Below are positions 43,298 through 52,209 of a stretch of 64,000 nt of DNA, piece after piece. The notes beneath the pieces were generated by a model. It made no database searches, was not told the DNA's origin, and saw only the letters and a list, made by a program, of their open reading frames with translations. Source of the stretch: Chryseobacterium sp. 52. GTDB taxonomy: Bacteria > Bacteroidota > Bacteroidia > Flavobacteriales > Weeksellaceae. The DNA lies in NCBI RefSeq assembly GCF_002754245.1, contig NZ_PEEX01000001.1, positions 1,282,001 to 1,346,000 on the forward strand. Direction: 5' to 3'. Made by a program: the position numbers and the translations under genes. Numbering within the stretch: position 1 is the first letter of the stretch; every line of letters begins with the position of its first letter.

Positions 43298-43890
43298 TAA
43301 GGCTGCTCAAATTGTTCATTGAAGTCCGCATTAGCATCTCCACCGGTTTGCGGTTTATACACTAAAGGAATCATTGACTCCTGAGCGTCTTCATCTGATT
43401 GCAGAACAATCAGACTACCTCCTCCTCCTTCAGTAATGTCCCAAGTGTAATCTGCAGTAGATAGGCCGTTTTCCCATCCATAGATTTCAACGGTGCCATC
43501 AGTTAACTGAACAGCAACGACATATCTACCATGGTCCAGCTTATCCAGAATACATCTTGTTGCTGTATCTGCACCTAAAATCATCAACTGGACCTGATGT
43601 AGATACTGAACATATCCACCTGGATCAGTTTTAGACTTTGCATAGAAACCTTTGATGGAGCTACCATTGTCAGAGGCTTTAATTTGAGACCCTTTTTTAA
43701 GGGCCTTCAATACCATTTGAACAGTATAGTCACATGTTGGACCAGCAATATTGCCAAGGACTGATGCTGCTTTGTCAATATCGTTAAAATTTAAGACCAC
43801 TGCCTCTTGATGATATTTTCTCGCAAACCCACGCTTGCAACTCATATCTATTCCGCCATTAAGCTCGGAGCATATTGAATTATTTGCCAT
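43297..43890 (-). CDS. Tail tube-like structural protein
   Basis: A 197-aa protein. The pattern (SICSELNGGIDMSCKRGFAR, then QVQLMILGADTATRC, DGTVEIYGWENGLSTADYTW) matches the kind of structural protein used as tail tube in Bacteroidota siphoviruses. It lies 11 bp downstream of the capsid gene. The call is from resemblance and position, without a search. Confidence 0.6.
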   Translation of the reverse strand: MANNSICSELNGGIDMSCKRGFARKYHQEAVVLNFNDIDKAASVLGNIAGPTCDYTVQMVLKALKKGSQIKASDNGSSIKGFYAKSKTDPGGYVQYLHQVQLMILGADTATRCILDKLDHGRYVVAVQLTDGTVEIYGWENGLSTADYTWDITEGGGGSLIVLQSDEDAQESMIPLVYKPQTGGDANADFNEQFEQP

Positions 43891-43901
43891 TTCTTTTGTT
43901 T

Positions 43902-45002
43902 TTAGTTTGCGTAAATAATTTCGTTTACTTTAGGGAATGAAGCACCTATATAAGAACCACCACGCATGTAAATTTTCTCATCATCTTCATTATGCCACAT
44001 TTTAAAGAAAGCAAGCTGACCTTCTTCTGATGTTCCGATAAGCATGTTTTCATTCTTTGCAAGAATTGCCCTGTTTGGATCTACTCTTGCAGCTCCAGCT
44101 ACATTGTTTCCGTTCAATTCTGGAATCTGACTGATCACCCCATCAAAAGCACGTCTGGCTTTTACTGGTATTCCATTGTAATACAAGTTGTCAAGTGTAT
44201 AGACATTTGCTTTTACAACACCTTCAGGAGAAATACATTGACAGTTTGCCGGTGCATTGTGACCAAGTTTATTCAACCAATTAGAATATGCGGTTGCCAT
44301 CTGCCAAGTAACTTCATATTGGAATTCTAAGGGATTAAACCAGATATGTTGTGTGCCCAGATCAAACATTTCGCCTAAAAGATTATAAACCTCTTCACCA
44401 GTCATCCTTTGAGCGGCAAAATTTGCACCTGCGTTTTTTGTGATTGCGATTTTTGTTTCTCCAATGATGGTTCCTGCATCAGCTTTCGTGAAAAATCCGT
44501 TTGCTTTGTTCAATAGTCTTGAAGTAGAAGCTACATCTGCGAAATATGCACGTCTCCATTTTGCATTTTCAAGACCTTGCTTAAATTGTTCAGCCAGATA
44601 TTGAAGTAACAATTGATCCATATCTGGATTGTCATCGAATTTTTTCTGGGTATTGAAGAAACGCAAGAAGTGTTTATCAAAACTGTTAAGACAAATAGGA
44701 ACTTTACACTTCATAAGTGCCAGATCCCATATTACACCAGAGAAGTCAAGATCAAGACCGCACTCTTCTGTTCCACATGCACTTTCGTCTGCTGTAGGAA
44801 ACATTGAGTAATTGTCGTTTTTCTCAATCACTGGAACAACGTCTCCATTTTTCACACCATAGAGTACTTCTTTTTCTTTTTCGATCTCGTTGTCAACTTT
44901 AATGTCGTTAACAATTGCCTGTTCGAAAGTAAGCATATCAGCATTGTCGAATGATTCAACTAAATCGACAACGGCTGTATTATAGTTGTTTGTAACTGCC
45001 AT
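43902..45002 (-). CDS. Major capsid protein (probable)
   Basis: A 366-aa protein directly downstream of the protease/scaffold gene (3 bp gap). Such a place is typical for the capsid protein. The sequence is balanced alpha/beta, with a long helix region (DQLLLQYLAEQFKQGLENAK) and the closing strands LAFFKMWHNEDDEKIYMRGG, as expected for an HK97-like fold. No confirmation by search. Confidence 0.75.
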   Translation of the reverse strand: MAVTNNYNTAVVDLVESFDNADMLTFEQAIVNDIKVDNEIEKEKEVLYGVKNGDVVPVIEKNDNYSMFPTADESACGTEECGLDLDFSGVIWDLALMKCKVPICLNSFDKHFLRFFNTQKKFDDNPDMDQLLLQYLAEQFKQGLENAKWRRAYFADVASTSRLLNKANGFFTKADAGTIIGETKIAITKNAGANFAAQRMTGEEVYNLLGEMFDLGTQHIWFNPLEFQYEVTWQMATAYSNWLNKLGHNAPANCQCISPEGVVKANVYTLDNLYYNGIPVKARRAFDGVISQIPELNGNNVAGAARVDPNRAILAKNENMLIGTSEEGQLAFFKMWHNEDDEKIYMRGGSYIGASFPKVNEIIYAN

Positions 45003-45005
45003 ATC

Positions 45006-46220
45006 TTAATTTTCTTTTTTAAATTTGCCAAGAGCATTGGAAACCCTAGAAGCACCTTCTGTTTTTGTCTTCTCTTTGGGATTTCTTTTTTTATCATCCT
45101 CCTCTTCTTCAGAGAAAATGCTTCCAAGGTTTTTGAAATTTGTTATAATTTCCTTCGCCTGGGTAACTTCATTGTTTAAAGCCGTAATCTTTGAATTTTG
45201 ATCGCCTTTTTCCTTTGTAAGTTTGAAATTTTGAGCAGAAAGGTTTTTGATCTGATCTTTCAATTTTTTGTTTTCTGCAATCAGAGCATCATTCGTCACT
45301 TCTTCCTCTTCTTCTTTGGGAAGAATTTCAACAAGCTCTTCACCATCAAACTTGTAGGTTTCTCCTGAAGCCATCACATATTCACCACCATTGCTGTCTC
45401 CTGCAGGTTTATCATCAAATTTGGCTTTATCTCCAGCAGTGTCACCATCTTTTGCTTTTGGTGCTGCATCATCAGCTAATTCATAGAAATCTAGCTCACC
45501 GTTATCGGCCGTGTAAATGATTTTGTTTTTAGCTCCGGGGGATTTGAAAAAGTTATTTACCTTTTTCATTATACCTTCCCATTCTAATTTTTTGTTTTTA
45601 TCAGACATATCTTTATGATTATTTTTATTGTTGTATTCGGATCTGCGAGATATCAGAGAATTCATAGCTTCAGTATTTTCGACAATTTTCACATTTTCAA
45701 TCTCAGTATAGAAACCATGTTCTTTACATTCTTCAATAGTAAGATCACGTGATTGACTCATGAGTTCCAAGGCCAGTTCTTTTGTGATGTTTGTCTCTTC
45801 CTCATACAATGCCGCAATCTCATTATCAACGATTTCAAGCTCATCGTAAGCTTTCTTCATTTCTTTCTTATCACCCATTACCCAGGTCCAAGCATTGTGA
45901 ACAAATGGCTTTAGGTATTTGCTGCCAATTCGTTTATCAGCAGCGAGAAGAAGTATAACCCCGCTCGAAGCACAATATCCATCAGCTCTGGAAGTCAATG
46001 TTATTTTCTTTTCATTCTTTACTCGCTTCAGTTTATTATACATTGCAAAAGCGGTTGTAGTACATCCGCCATATGTGTGTATGTTGTAGATTAGTTCATC
46101 ACCTTCATTAAGCTCTAAGCCATCGATGAGGTTATTTAGGTCTGCGCGATCGAACTCAGTCCCATCATTAAACCATTTGAAGGGAACTATATCACCATAA
46201 ATATTTATTTCGTGAATCAT
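45006..46220 (-). CDS. ClpP-type prohead protease with scaffold-like C-terminus
   Basis: 404 aa from the ATG at 46220; a TTG further upstream lies in a promoter-like region. Residues 1-180 form a ClpP-type serine protease: GYCASSGV gives Ser85, KPFVHNAWTWV gives His108, and SRDLTIEECKEHGF gives Asp159. The rest is charged and helical with coiled-coil parts (IAENKKLKDQIKNLSAQNFK) and resembles a scaffold; the KKNRKE-type basic end is present. One polypeptide probably serves as both maturation protease and scaffold. It begins a transcript with the capsid gene. Confidence 0.85.
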   Translation of the reverse strand: MIHEINIYGDIVPFKWFNDGTEFDRADLNNLIDGLELNEGDELIYNIHTYGGCTTTAFAMYNKLKRVKNEKKITLTSRADGYCASSGVILLLAADKRIGSKYLKPFVHNAWTWVMGDKKEMKKAYDELEIVDNEIAALYEEETNITKELALELMSQSRDLTIEECKEHGFYTEIENVKIVENTEAMNSLISRRSEYNNKNNHKDMSDKNKKLEWEGIMKKVNNFFKSPGAKNKIIYTADNGELDFYELADDAAPKAKDGDTAGDKAKFDDKPAGDSNGGEYVMASGETYKFDGEELVEILPKEEEEEVTNDALIAENKKLKDQIKNLSAQNFKLTKEKGDQNSKITALNNEVTQAKEIITNFKNLGSIFSEEEEDDKKRNPKEKTKTEGASRVSNALGKFKKEN

Positions 46221-46362
46221 TAGAAAAAATAACTTGCTGTAATACAAATATTTGAATATTAATTACTAATTTTGTATGTATACAGTAAGTTGATACAAAA
46301 GCTCAAAGCCTTATCAATAAAGGATTTACACGGACCACTTACATTTTTATAAATTTTCACAT

Positions 46363-46635
46363 ATGTTAATAGCCTTATTTTTTGTCGTAATAGGATTTTA
46401 TCTGATCAGAAAGTCTCTGGTTAAGAAGGAAAAACCAGTTCAACCTGCGAACAAATACATTGTTATTCATGAACAAAAAATTAAGGATGATAGCGAGTAT
46501 CAGGATTATTTTGAATGGTGCAAAATGAAAGGTGAAATTGCCGTGGAAAAAGAAGGTTATGATGAACACAGGATGAAGGAATACATGATGTATAAGAAAT
46601 TAATGAAGTATGGAATATCAGGATCCGGTAAATAA
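46363..46635 (+). CDS. Small membrane protein, possible moron
   Basis: A 90-aa protein on the plus strand, against the otherwise minus-strand late region. It has an N-terminal membrane segment (MLIALFFVVIGFYLI) and a soluble C-terminal region (about 30-90) with many charges. It diverges from the protease gene with 142 bp between, so both have promoters here. No homologue was recognised. Its orientation suggests independent expression, perhaps in the lysogen. Confidence 0.6.
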   Translation: MLIALFFVVIGFYLIRKSLVKKEKPVQPANKYIVIHEQKIKDDSEYQDYFEWCKMKGEIAVEKEGYDEHRMKEYMMYKKLMKYGISGSGK

Positions 46636-46651
46636 ATACGGTTTTCCGTAA

Positions 46652-46679
46652 TTTGATTATTTTTTTATTCTTAAATTTG
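46652..46679 (+). promoter_or_regulatory. Promoter of the moron lipoprotein gene
   Basis: TTTG at 46652-46655 and TAAATTTG at 46672-46679 with a 16-bp spacer, 22 bp before the lipoprotein start. A weak hairpin TACGG-TTTT-CCGTA (46637-46650) just upstream could end the preceding gene. This is a good Bacteroidota promoter and implies the lipoprotein is expressed without the phage late programme. Confidence 0.75.
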
Positions 46680-46701
46680 GAGACTAATAAAAACAATAAA
46701 T

Positions 46702-47427
46702 ATGAAAAGAATTTTATTAATGTTATCTATAGGTATCGTTGCATCATGTTCTAATAGTAATGATGATAATGTTAGTAATAATGACTTACTAAATGCATCT
46801 ATTTCTCCGTCCAGCAGTACTGTAATGGGTGGATTTAACAATGATGTTACTTTCACAATTACCAAAGATGGCAAAACATTAGCGAACAGTAATTATTCAT
46901 GGACTGCTTCAAGTGATCTGATTGTTAAGAATCCTACTAACAATAACAATGGATCTTATTTAGCTAAAATAATAGGCACTTATAACGTTTCTGCTAAGGA
47001 TGCAAAAGGAAATTCTTTATCTGCTACTGTAGAAGTAAAACCATCTATTACTGATGTCCCTGAAATTCCTTTTATGAAGAATGGTGCGACTGCATCAGAT
47101 ATTAAAAATAATGTAACATGGACACTGGTAAGCGAGACAAGTAAAAAGATCACCTTTGAGAAAGGAGATTTTGTTCTACAATACATTGTAATTTATCAAA
47201 ACTCCAATGTTTTTGACTCAGTTATCTACTATAATAAGTCGCAGAATTTTGATCAAACAAAATTTGTGCTATACTGTAATGAAAGATATGTGACTCAATT
47301 TGAAGGCAGTCACTGGAATTTTAAGAATCCAATTGACAAGAAATATTGTACTGTTGGATTTGATTTAATGACCGTTCCTGGTAATATCACACAAAAAGTA
47401 TTAACATACACTTTATATGGTTATTAA
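46702..47427 (+). CDS. Prophage-encoded surface lipoprotein (moron)
   Basis: A 241-aa lipoprotein: MKRILLMLSIGIVASC with the acylated cysteine at 16, then a Ser/Asn/Asp-rich stretch and a bacterial Ig-like beta-sandwich (VTFTITKDGKTLANSNYSWT and NVSAKDAKGNSLSATVEVKP). The C-terminal half has no known fold. It has its own promoter and lies in opposite orientation to the late genes. Phage-encoded surface lipoproteins can block receptor use by other phages or change the host surface; which applies here is not shown. Confidence 0.75.
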   Translation: MKRILLMLSIGIVASCSNSNDDNVSNNDLLNASISPSSSTVMGGFNNDVTFTITKDGKTLANSNYSWTASSDLIVKNPTNNNNGSYLAKIIGTYNVSAKDAKGNSLSATVEVKPSITDVPEIPFMKNGATASDIKNNVTWTLVSETSKKITFEKGDFVLQYIVIYQNSNVFDSVIYYNKSQNFDQTKFVLYCNERYVTQFEGSHWNFKNPIDKKYCTVGFDLMTVPGNITQKVLTYTLYGY

Positions 47428-47429
47428 AA

Positions 47430-47453
47430 AAATCCTACTTAAAAGTAGGATTT
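47430..47453 (-). terminator. Terminator of the tail operon
   Basis: Stem AAATCCTACTT/AAGTAGGATTT with a T-run (TTTTTTT) on the minus strand. The stem covers the last codons of the 92-aa gene, so it ends the tail transcript. It also faces the end of the convergent lipoprotein gene 3 bp away, but lacks a T-run on that side. Confidence 0.85.
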
Positions 47454-47713
47454 GCCGTTTCTGTCTTTAGCTTACGTGTCATCAATGCTATAGCTTTTTC
47501 AACTGTACCAGTGCAAACCTTACACTGTGATGCTGTTACGCTTTTCCTCTCTTTTATACTTTCTATCCAACTGTACGTCAGATAAACATCGTGGACATGT
47601 TTTAGATCAATGGCAGCCTTTATGGTTTTAACTCCAGCCTGATCCAACTTGAAAAAAAATTCAAGGTTTTCCGAAATGATGTCTTTAACAGACAAATTAT
47701 TTACTCCTTCCAA
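47435..47713 (-). CDS. Phage protein of unknown function (92 aa)
   Basis: A small helical protein with a CKVC motif (ASQCKVCTGTVEKAIALM). It overlaps the end of the upstream gene by 13 bp, so the two are translated together. It follows the tape measure genes and is the last gene of the tail transcript. A tail chaperone role would suit the place, but evidence is lacking. Confidence 0.5.
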   Translation of the reverse strand: MEGVNNLSVKDIISENLEFFFKLDQAGVKTIKAAIDLKHVHDVYLTYSWIESIKERKSVTASQCKVCTGTVEKAIALMTRKLKTETANPTFK

Positions 47714-48018
47714 AATTCACAAGGTTTTATTGTTTGACGTAATTTATATGATGAGGTACAACCGCATAGTGAGCAGATCTTGCCGGATAGATCCGGAATA
47801 TCTTTATCAGTTACTTTTTCACTTTCAATAGGATCAGAAATGAAATAAGCACATCCTGCACAGGATTTTTCATATCTAGCTTTAGCTTTAGCATTTTCCG
47901 ATTTGCTATGTATATAAAAATTAGTCATCCCGGATATCACCGCCTTAATATCTTTTGAAACATCGGGGTCAGATTCCTTCTTTAAGTTTTCTTGGTATCT
48001 TTTTATTTTCTCCCACAT
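47701..48018 (-). CDS. Cysteine-rich phage protein (105 aa)
   Basis: C-terminal half has two CxxC pairs and another cysteine: SCAGCAYF, ICSLCGC and KPCEFW, which suggests a zinc-ribbon-like site. The N-terminus is helical. It starts 4 bp after the tape measure gene ends, on the same strand. Role in tail assembly is inferred from position only. Confidence 0.55.
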   Translation of the reverse strand: MWEKIKRYQENLKKESDPDVSKDIKAVISGMTNFYIHSKSENAKAKARYEKSCAGCAYFISDPIESEKVTDKDIPDLSGKICSLCGCTSSYKLRQTIKPCEFWKE

Positions 48019-48022
48019 AATT

Positions 48023-51000
48023 TTAATGATTTGCGCCTTTAGCTATATTATTATTTGTACTTAGATCATTTATTCCATTCTGGCTTCCTGAGTAGGTTCC
48101 ACGTTCGGCACCTTCAGCGATGGACTCTCTGAATATATCAGCCATTGCATTGATATCTAGCGAGGCGGTAATGGAATTTTGAACGGTCGAAAGGTTTGAG
48201 GCGGCAATACTTGATCCTAAGATCCCGCCATCAGCGAACTTGACTCCTCCTCCTGCAAGATTAATTGCAGATAACTCTCTTCGATATAATGCAGAACTTC
48301 TTTTATTTATAATGACTTCACCGCCTTCAGCTTCAATCATTCCGTTAGGAGTCTTGATCGGAATTCCGCCTTGTTTGTGGGAAGGACCTATTAACATACC
48401 ATCTGCTGCTTTATCTGCTTTAACAGAAACAATTTTTTGTACATTTTTTAGTCCAGAAGCAACTGCGAGTCCGGCTAGTATTGGCCCCATAACTGCTCCA
48501 AGGGGACCTCCCAATGATGCTCCTGCAGCGTAAGCTGCTTGTGCAGCTTTGTATGTATTAATTGTAGTTTCTGCAATAGCAGCAGCTTTACCTACTGCTG
48601 TGCTTTCTCCAAACAAAGATTTTATAGAACCAAATGCACTGGCGAATATGTCAACCTTCGCTTGCTGTGTTGCTTTATCAATCTTCTTTTGATTTTCGGC
48701 CGATTGAGCAACCATGAAATCTAAACCATCTAATTGGGTTTGAATTCGTTGTCTTTCATTTTCATCTTTCGCAAGGTCATATTGATTCTTTAGTTCATCT
48801 CTTTGAACTTGGATCTCTTGATCGGATAAGTATTTATCATTGTCCAGATCCATTTTAATTTCATTTTCTTCTGCCCAACTTTTTAACTCATCCTGAAATC
48901 TTCGTTCTTCCTGTAATTTTCTTATTTCGAACTCAGAGTTTCCTTGTACTTCTAAATCAAGAATTCTTTGTTGATAGGAAATCGCCTGAGAAAGTTTTCT
49001 TTGCTCCTGAATTTGCTCTTCATATTTTTTATTTAATTCCTTCTTTTTCTCATTGGTGTCATTAGTAAGTTCTTTTTCCTTGGTACTGAACTCTTTATTG
49101 ATGTTATCAATTTCGCCCTTATGATTTAAAATCTCAGCTTTGTCATTTTCGTTAAGCTGTTTACCTAGGTCAATCTTTTTGTTAATCTCATCAATTTTTT
49201 GCTGAACAGCGAAAACCTTCGCCTCCTTTTCTTTATTGTTTGCTTCTACTTGTTTTTTCTTCAGCTCATCGTAGTAGGCGAGTTCATTCTTTAGTTTTTC
49301 TTTACTAAGATTTTTATCATCCTTCAGCTTTTCCGCATTGGTAGCAATATAATCGGCAAGTTCTGTTTTAGCAATGTCAGCCTTCTGTTCTGCTGTAGTC
49401 TTGGCGATGTCAATCACTCTCTTAGCTTCTTCTTCTAGTGCCTTTTTTGCTTCTTCAGCGGCCTTTTTCGCATCAGCAATCTTTTTGTTTTGGGCTGCTT
49501 TAGCATCAGCGGCTGCTTTTTTAGCTGCTTCTGCTGCGGCCTTTGCTGCGGCATCTCTGTCAGCTTGGGTCGTTGTTTTATTTTTATCACTTGCATTATT
49601 ATTATCCTTTTCAGGAGCGGGCTCAGTAATAGCTTTCTCCTTTTTGGTCCGGTTTAATGCAACAATTCTTTCAGCTTCTTTTCGGGCCTTTGTGTATTCT
49701 TCTGATAGGTTTATATTTTTCAACTTCTGCAATCCACCTGCAAAATCTAAAGCCATAAAAGATTTTGCAGCATCAACGATTTGAGCGAAAATTGATTTGG
49801 CGGCAATCGCCCAGGTTGTTAATGTAATTCTACTGTTTTCAATTATAGCGGTAAAACCTTTAACTCCAGCACCCACCAATTGTAAGGCTGCTTTAAGGAG
49901 ACTTAAAGGATTCATTACCTTCAAAACTGATTTTAAGTATGATTCTGTTCCAGAACTTGACAGCCCTAACGCATCAAAGAGATCATTGAATACTCCTGCC
50001 AACGTTTCAATGAAGCCCCAAAGAGTATTGACGTTTTCCTTAAGTACATCCCATGTTTCACTTAAGACTTCAGAAGATCCTGTGATACGATCGAACCATG
50101 AAATTCCATCCATCAACAGATCGATGAATTTATAAAAAATGGTTTCTGCCTGGACAAGGAACATATCCCAGTTGCCCATGAATTCCATTAATTTATCAGA
50201 CTTCAATGCATCATCTTTGGCTTTTGCTAGTTCGAGATTCGCTTTGCTTAAATCAAGAGTTTTCTGTTGAACAGCAGTTAATGGTTCTTTAAGGTTATTG
50301 ACGCCTTCATAGATGTTCTCAAACATTACACGAGCTCCACCAATATCTTCACCTGCACCTTTGAAAACATCTGCAGTAAGTACTCCGAATTGTTGTACTG
50401 AAATCCCCTGTTTTTTAGCTTCGGCAGACATAAGAATCAGCGCATCCTTTACCGTGATAGCTCCAGAGTTAACATCATGAGAGATCTTATCCGCGAACTG
50501 TTTACCAAAAGCGTTGCTGATGGCATCAGATTGAGCTTTTGTGAACTCTTCTAAAGAAAGACCAGCCTCTTTGATTGAATCTTCGAATTTGTCCCCAAAT
50601 AATCCTTGTTCCTGAGCTTGGATCTGCAGACCAATTATTTCATCCAGATTGAATCCGTATTTATTCAGAAGAGGACCATATTCAGAAAGTCGGTCCAAAA
50701 AGTCTCCGTTCGCGTTGGCTCCCCGGACGAAACCTTGTTCGATTTTATCAAAAGCTTCCTCGTATGTTATCCCCAGCTGTTTAGCTAAAGTATTGGCTGT
50801 TTTGAGGTATTCCTGATACTCACCTCCAAAAGTATCAGCTAAAGCCTGCCCTCTCACTCGAACCTGATCTGCTGCTTGTCCTTCAAAACCTGTAAGGTCC
50901 TGTGTAAGCTTGATACTTTCCTTAATGCTCTCGTTGTACTCAATCATAGCCTGTACACCCTTGTAAATTCCAGCACCAACAGCAAGCAACCCAGCAGCTA

Positions 51001-51838
51001 AAGCAACAAGAGGATTGGCCATTATAAAAGCGAACGCTTCCGCTGCGGCCGTCTTCATTCCCTTGAAGCCTTCCTTTACTGATTCAAATCCACCTTTAAT
51101 GTCACCACTTGCCATTTGAGCCAATCCACCTGTAATTTCTGAAAACGCTCCGGTGATAGCACTTTTATAATTACCAACGTTTCTTTGATTATCACCAACG
51201 GAAGCATCAATTTCAACAAACTGATCATTGAGTTCCCGGGCATTTGTGGAAGCCTCAGCAAAGGCGGCCGCAAGTTCACGGTATCTTTCAGGCTCTGACT
51301 CCTTCATCCCGTTACGCTCCATCAAAGCAAGTTCGGCACCCAAGTTTTTAGCCTCAGTCTTAAGGGCGTTTAGTTCATTATTTAATTCCTTATACGCTCC
51401 TTCATTTTGATTGATTTCAGTTCTTCCAGCTGCCATCAACCTGTTAAGCTCCCTCTGTTCTGTATTGAGTTCTCCGATTTCTCTTGTTGTATCGGTGATC
51501 TCTCTAGCAAGTTGAGCCTGTTGACGGACCGCTTGATCTTGTTCCGTGATAAACTGATCAATGGCTTGATTCGATTGATCAAGAGCGGCAGTATATTCGT
51601 CAAGCGTTATGTGACCTCGGTCTAACTCTCTATTAAGCTTTTCCTGTTCCTCCCTTTCTTTTTCGATTTTCTTTTCAAGATCCTTGATGACATTATTATA
51701 AAACTTTAGAAGGCCCGTATTGTCTTTTACTGAATCTTTAAGTTTTTCGAGATGAAGAAAATTAGCAGCAACTTCGTCTCGCAATTTTGTTGAGTCCCAG
51801 TTGAATGTTCCTAATTCTATATTTCGGCTTTGGTTCAT
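48023..51838 (-). CDS. Tail tape measure protein
   Basis: 1271 aa, the largest gene in the window. Predicted coiled coils fill residues about 25-210 (KDNTGLLKFYNNVIKDLEKK), a hydrophobic stretch near 266-290 (MANPLVALAAGLLAVGAGIY) suits membrane insertion during DNA ejection, and an Ala/Lys-rich helix region lies near 780-900. The C-terminus is Gly-rich (PSHKQGGIPIKTPNGMIEAE). This layout and the position in the tail module define a tape measure protein, which sets tail length. Confidence 0.92.
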   Translation of the reverse strand: MNQSRNIELGTFNWDSTKLRDEVAANFLHLEKLKDSVKDNTGLLKFYNNVIKDLEKKIEKEREEQEKLNRELDRGHITLDEYTAALDQSNQAIDQFITEQDQAVRQQAQLAREITDTTREIGELNTEQRELNRLMAAGRTEINQNEGAYKELNNELNALKTEAKNLGAELALMERNGMKESEPERYRELAAAFAEASTNARELNDQFVEIDASVGDNQRNVGNYKSAITGAFSEITGGLAQMASGDIKGGFESVKEGFKGMKTAAAEAFAFIMANPLVALAAGLLAVGAGIYKGVQAMIEYNESIKESIKLTQDLTGFEGQAADQVRVRGQALADTFGGEYQEYLKTANTLAKQLGITYEEAFDKIEQGFVRGANANGDFLDRLSEYGPLLNKYGFNLDEIIGLQIQAQEQGLFGDKFEDSIKEAGLSLEEFTKAQSDAISNAFGKQFADKISHDVNSGAITVKDALILMSAEAKKQGISVQQFGVLTADVFKGAGEDIGGARVMFENIYEGVNNLKEPLTAVQQKTLDLSKANLELAKAKDDALKSDKLMEFMGNWDMFLVQAETIFYKFIDLLMDGISWFDRITGSSEVLSETWDVLKENVNTLWGFIETLAGVFNDLFDALGLSSSGTESYLKSVLKVMNPLSLLKAALQLVGAGVKGFTAIIENSRITLTTWAIAAKSIFAQIVDAAKSFMALDFAGGLQKLKNINLSEEYTKARKEAERIVALNRTKKEKAITEPAPEKDNNNASDKNKTTTQADRDAAAKAAAEAAKKAAADAKAAQNKKIADAKKAAEEAKKALEEEAKRVIDIAKTTAEQKADIAKTELADYIATNAEKLKDDKNLSKEKLKNELAYYDELKKKQVEANNKEKEAKVFAVQQKIDEINKKIDLGKQLNENDKAEILNHKGEIDNINKEFSTKEKELTNDTNEKKKELNKKYEEQIQEQRKLSQAISYQQRILDLEVQGNSEFEIRKLQEERRFQDELKSWAEENEIKMDLDNDKYLSDQEIQVQRDELKNQYDLAKDENERQRIQTQLDGLDFMVAQSAENQKKIDKATQQAKVDIFASAFGSIKSLFGESTAVGKAAAIAETTINTYKAAQAAYAAGASLGGPLGAVMGPILAGLAVASGLKNVQKIVSVKADKAADGMLIGPSHKQGGIPIKTPNGMIEAEGGEVIINKRSSALYRRELSAINLAGGGVKFADGGILGSSIAASNLSTVQNSITASLDINAMADIFRESIAEGAERGTYSGSQNGINDLSTNNNIAKGANH

Positions 51839-52209
51839 TTCAGAATTTTTAATTTAGATTTTATTACATTTTGCCAGTAACTATCTACCAATGGTAGTAT
51901 AATATAGTAATACCTTTTCATGCAAAAAATAGTCTCGCATTTGAGCCCATTAATAGTTGTGTATTCCGGAAGCTCGTCTTCAATGAAAATATCAATGCAT
52001 ATTTCCCCAAGGATATACGCTCGTTTTCCACTGAAGGAGAACTTGGAATCTGTTTCGTATTCTGTATAATTTTCTAAATTGTTTAAATCTGTGACTACAA
52101 TGTCAATATCTTTCGGCTCTACATCAAAGCCTTGAAGCATTAGTGATACGCTCCCAACAAAAACTAAATTTTCTTTTTCTGATAATTTTTTTAATATTTC
52201 GTTTAGCAT
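51835..52209 (-). CDS. Nucleotidyltransferase-fold protein in the tail operon
   Basis: 124 aa from the ATG at 52209, which overlaps the last bases of the upstream tail gene. The pattern FVGSVSLMLQG then PKDIDIVVTD gives the G-S and D34xD36 catalytic motif of the minimal nucleotidyltransferase (MNT/AbiEii-like) fold, and EICIDIFIED gives the third acid (D73). No helicase or kinase domain is attached. A cargo, toxin/antitoxin or anti-host role is possible; nothing in the sequence decides between them. It ends 4 bp into the tape measure start. Confidence 0.7.
   Translation of the reverse strand: MLNEILKKLSEKENLVFVGSVSLMLQGFDVEPKDIDIVVTDLNNLENYTEYETDSKFSFSGKRAYILGEICIDIFIEDELPEYTTINGLKCETIFCMKRYYYIILPLVDSYWQNVIKSKLKILK

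Noticed and set aside
46221..46247. TTG start for the protease 9 codons upstream
   Set aside because: ATG at 46220 is followed by the expected protease start, and the upstream part is promoter-like.
49374..49784. 136-aa plus-strand frame opposite the tape measure gene
   Set aside because: It is the complement of Ala/Lys-rich coding repeats in the tape measure gene.
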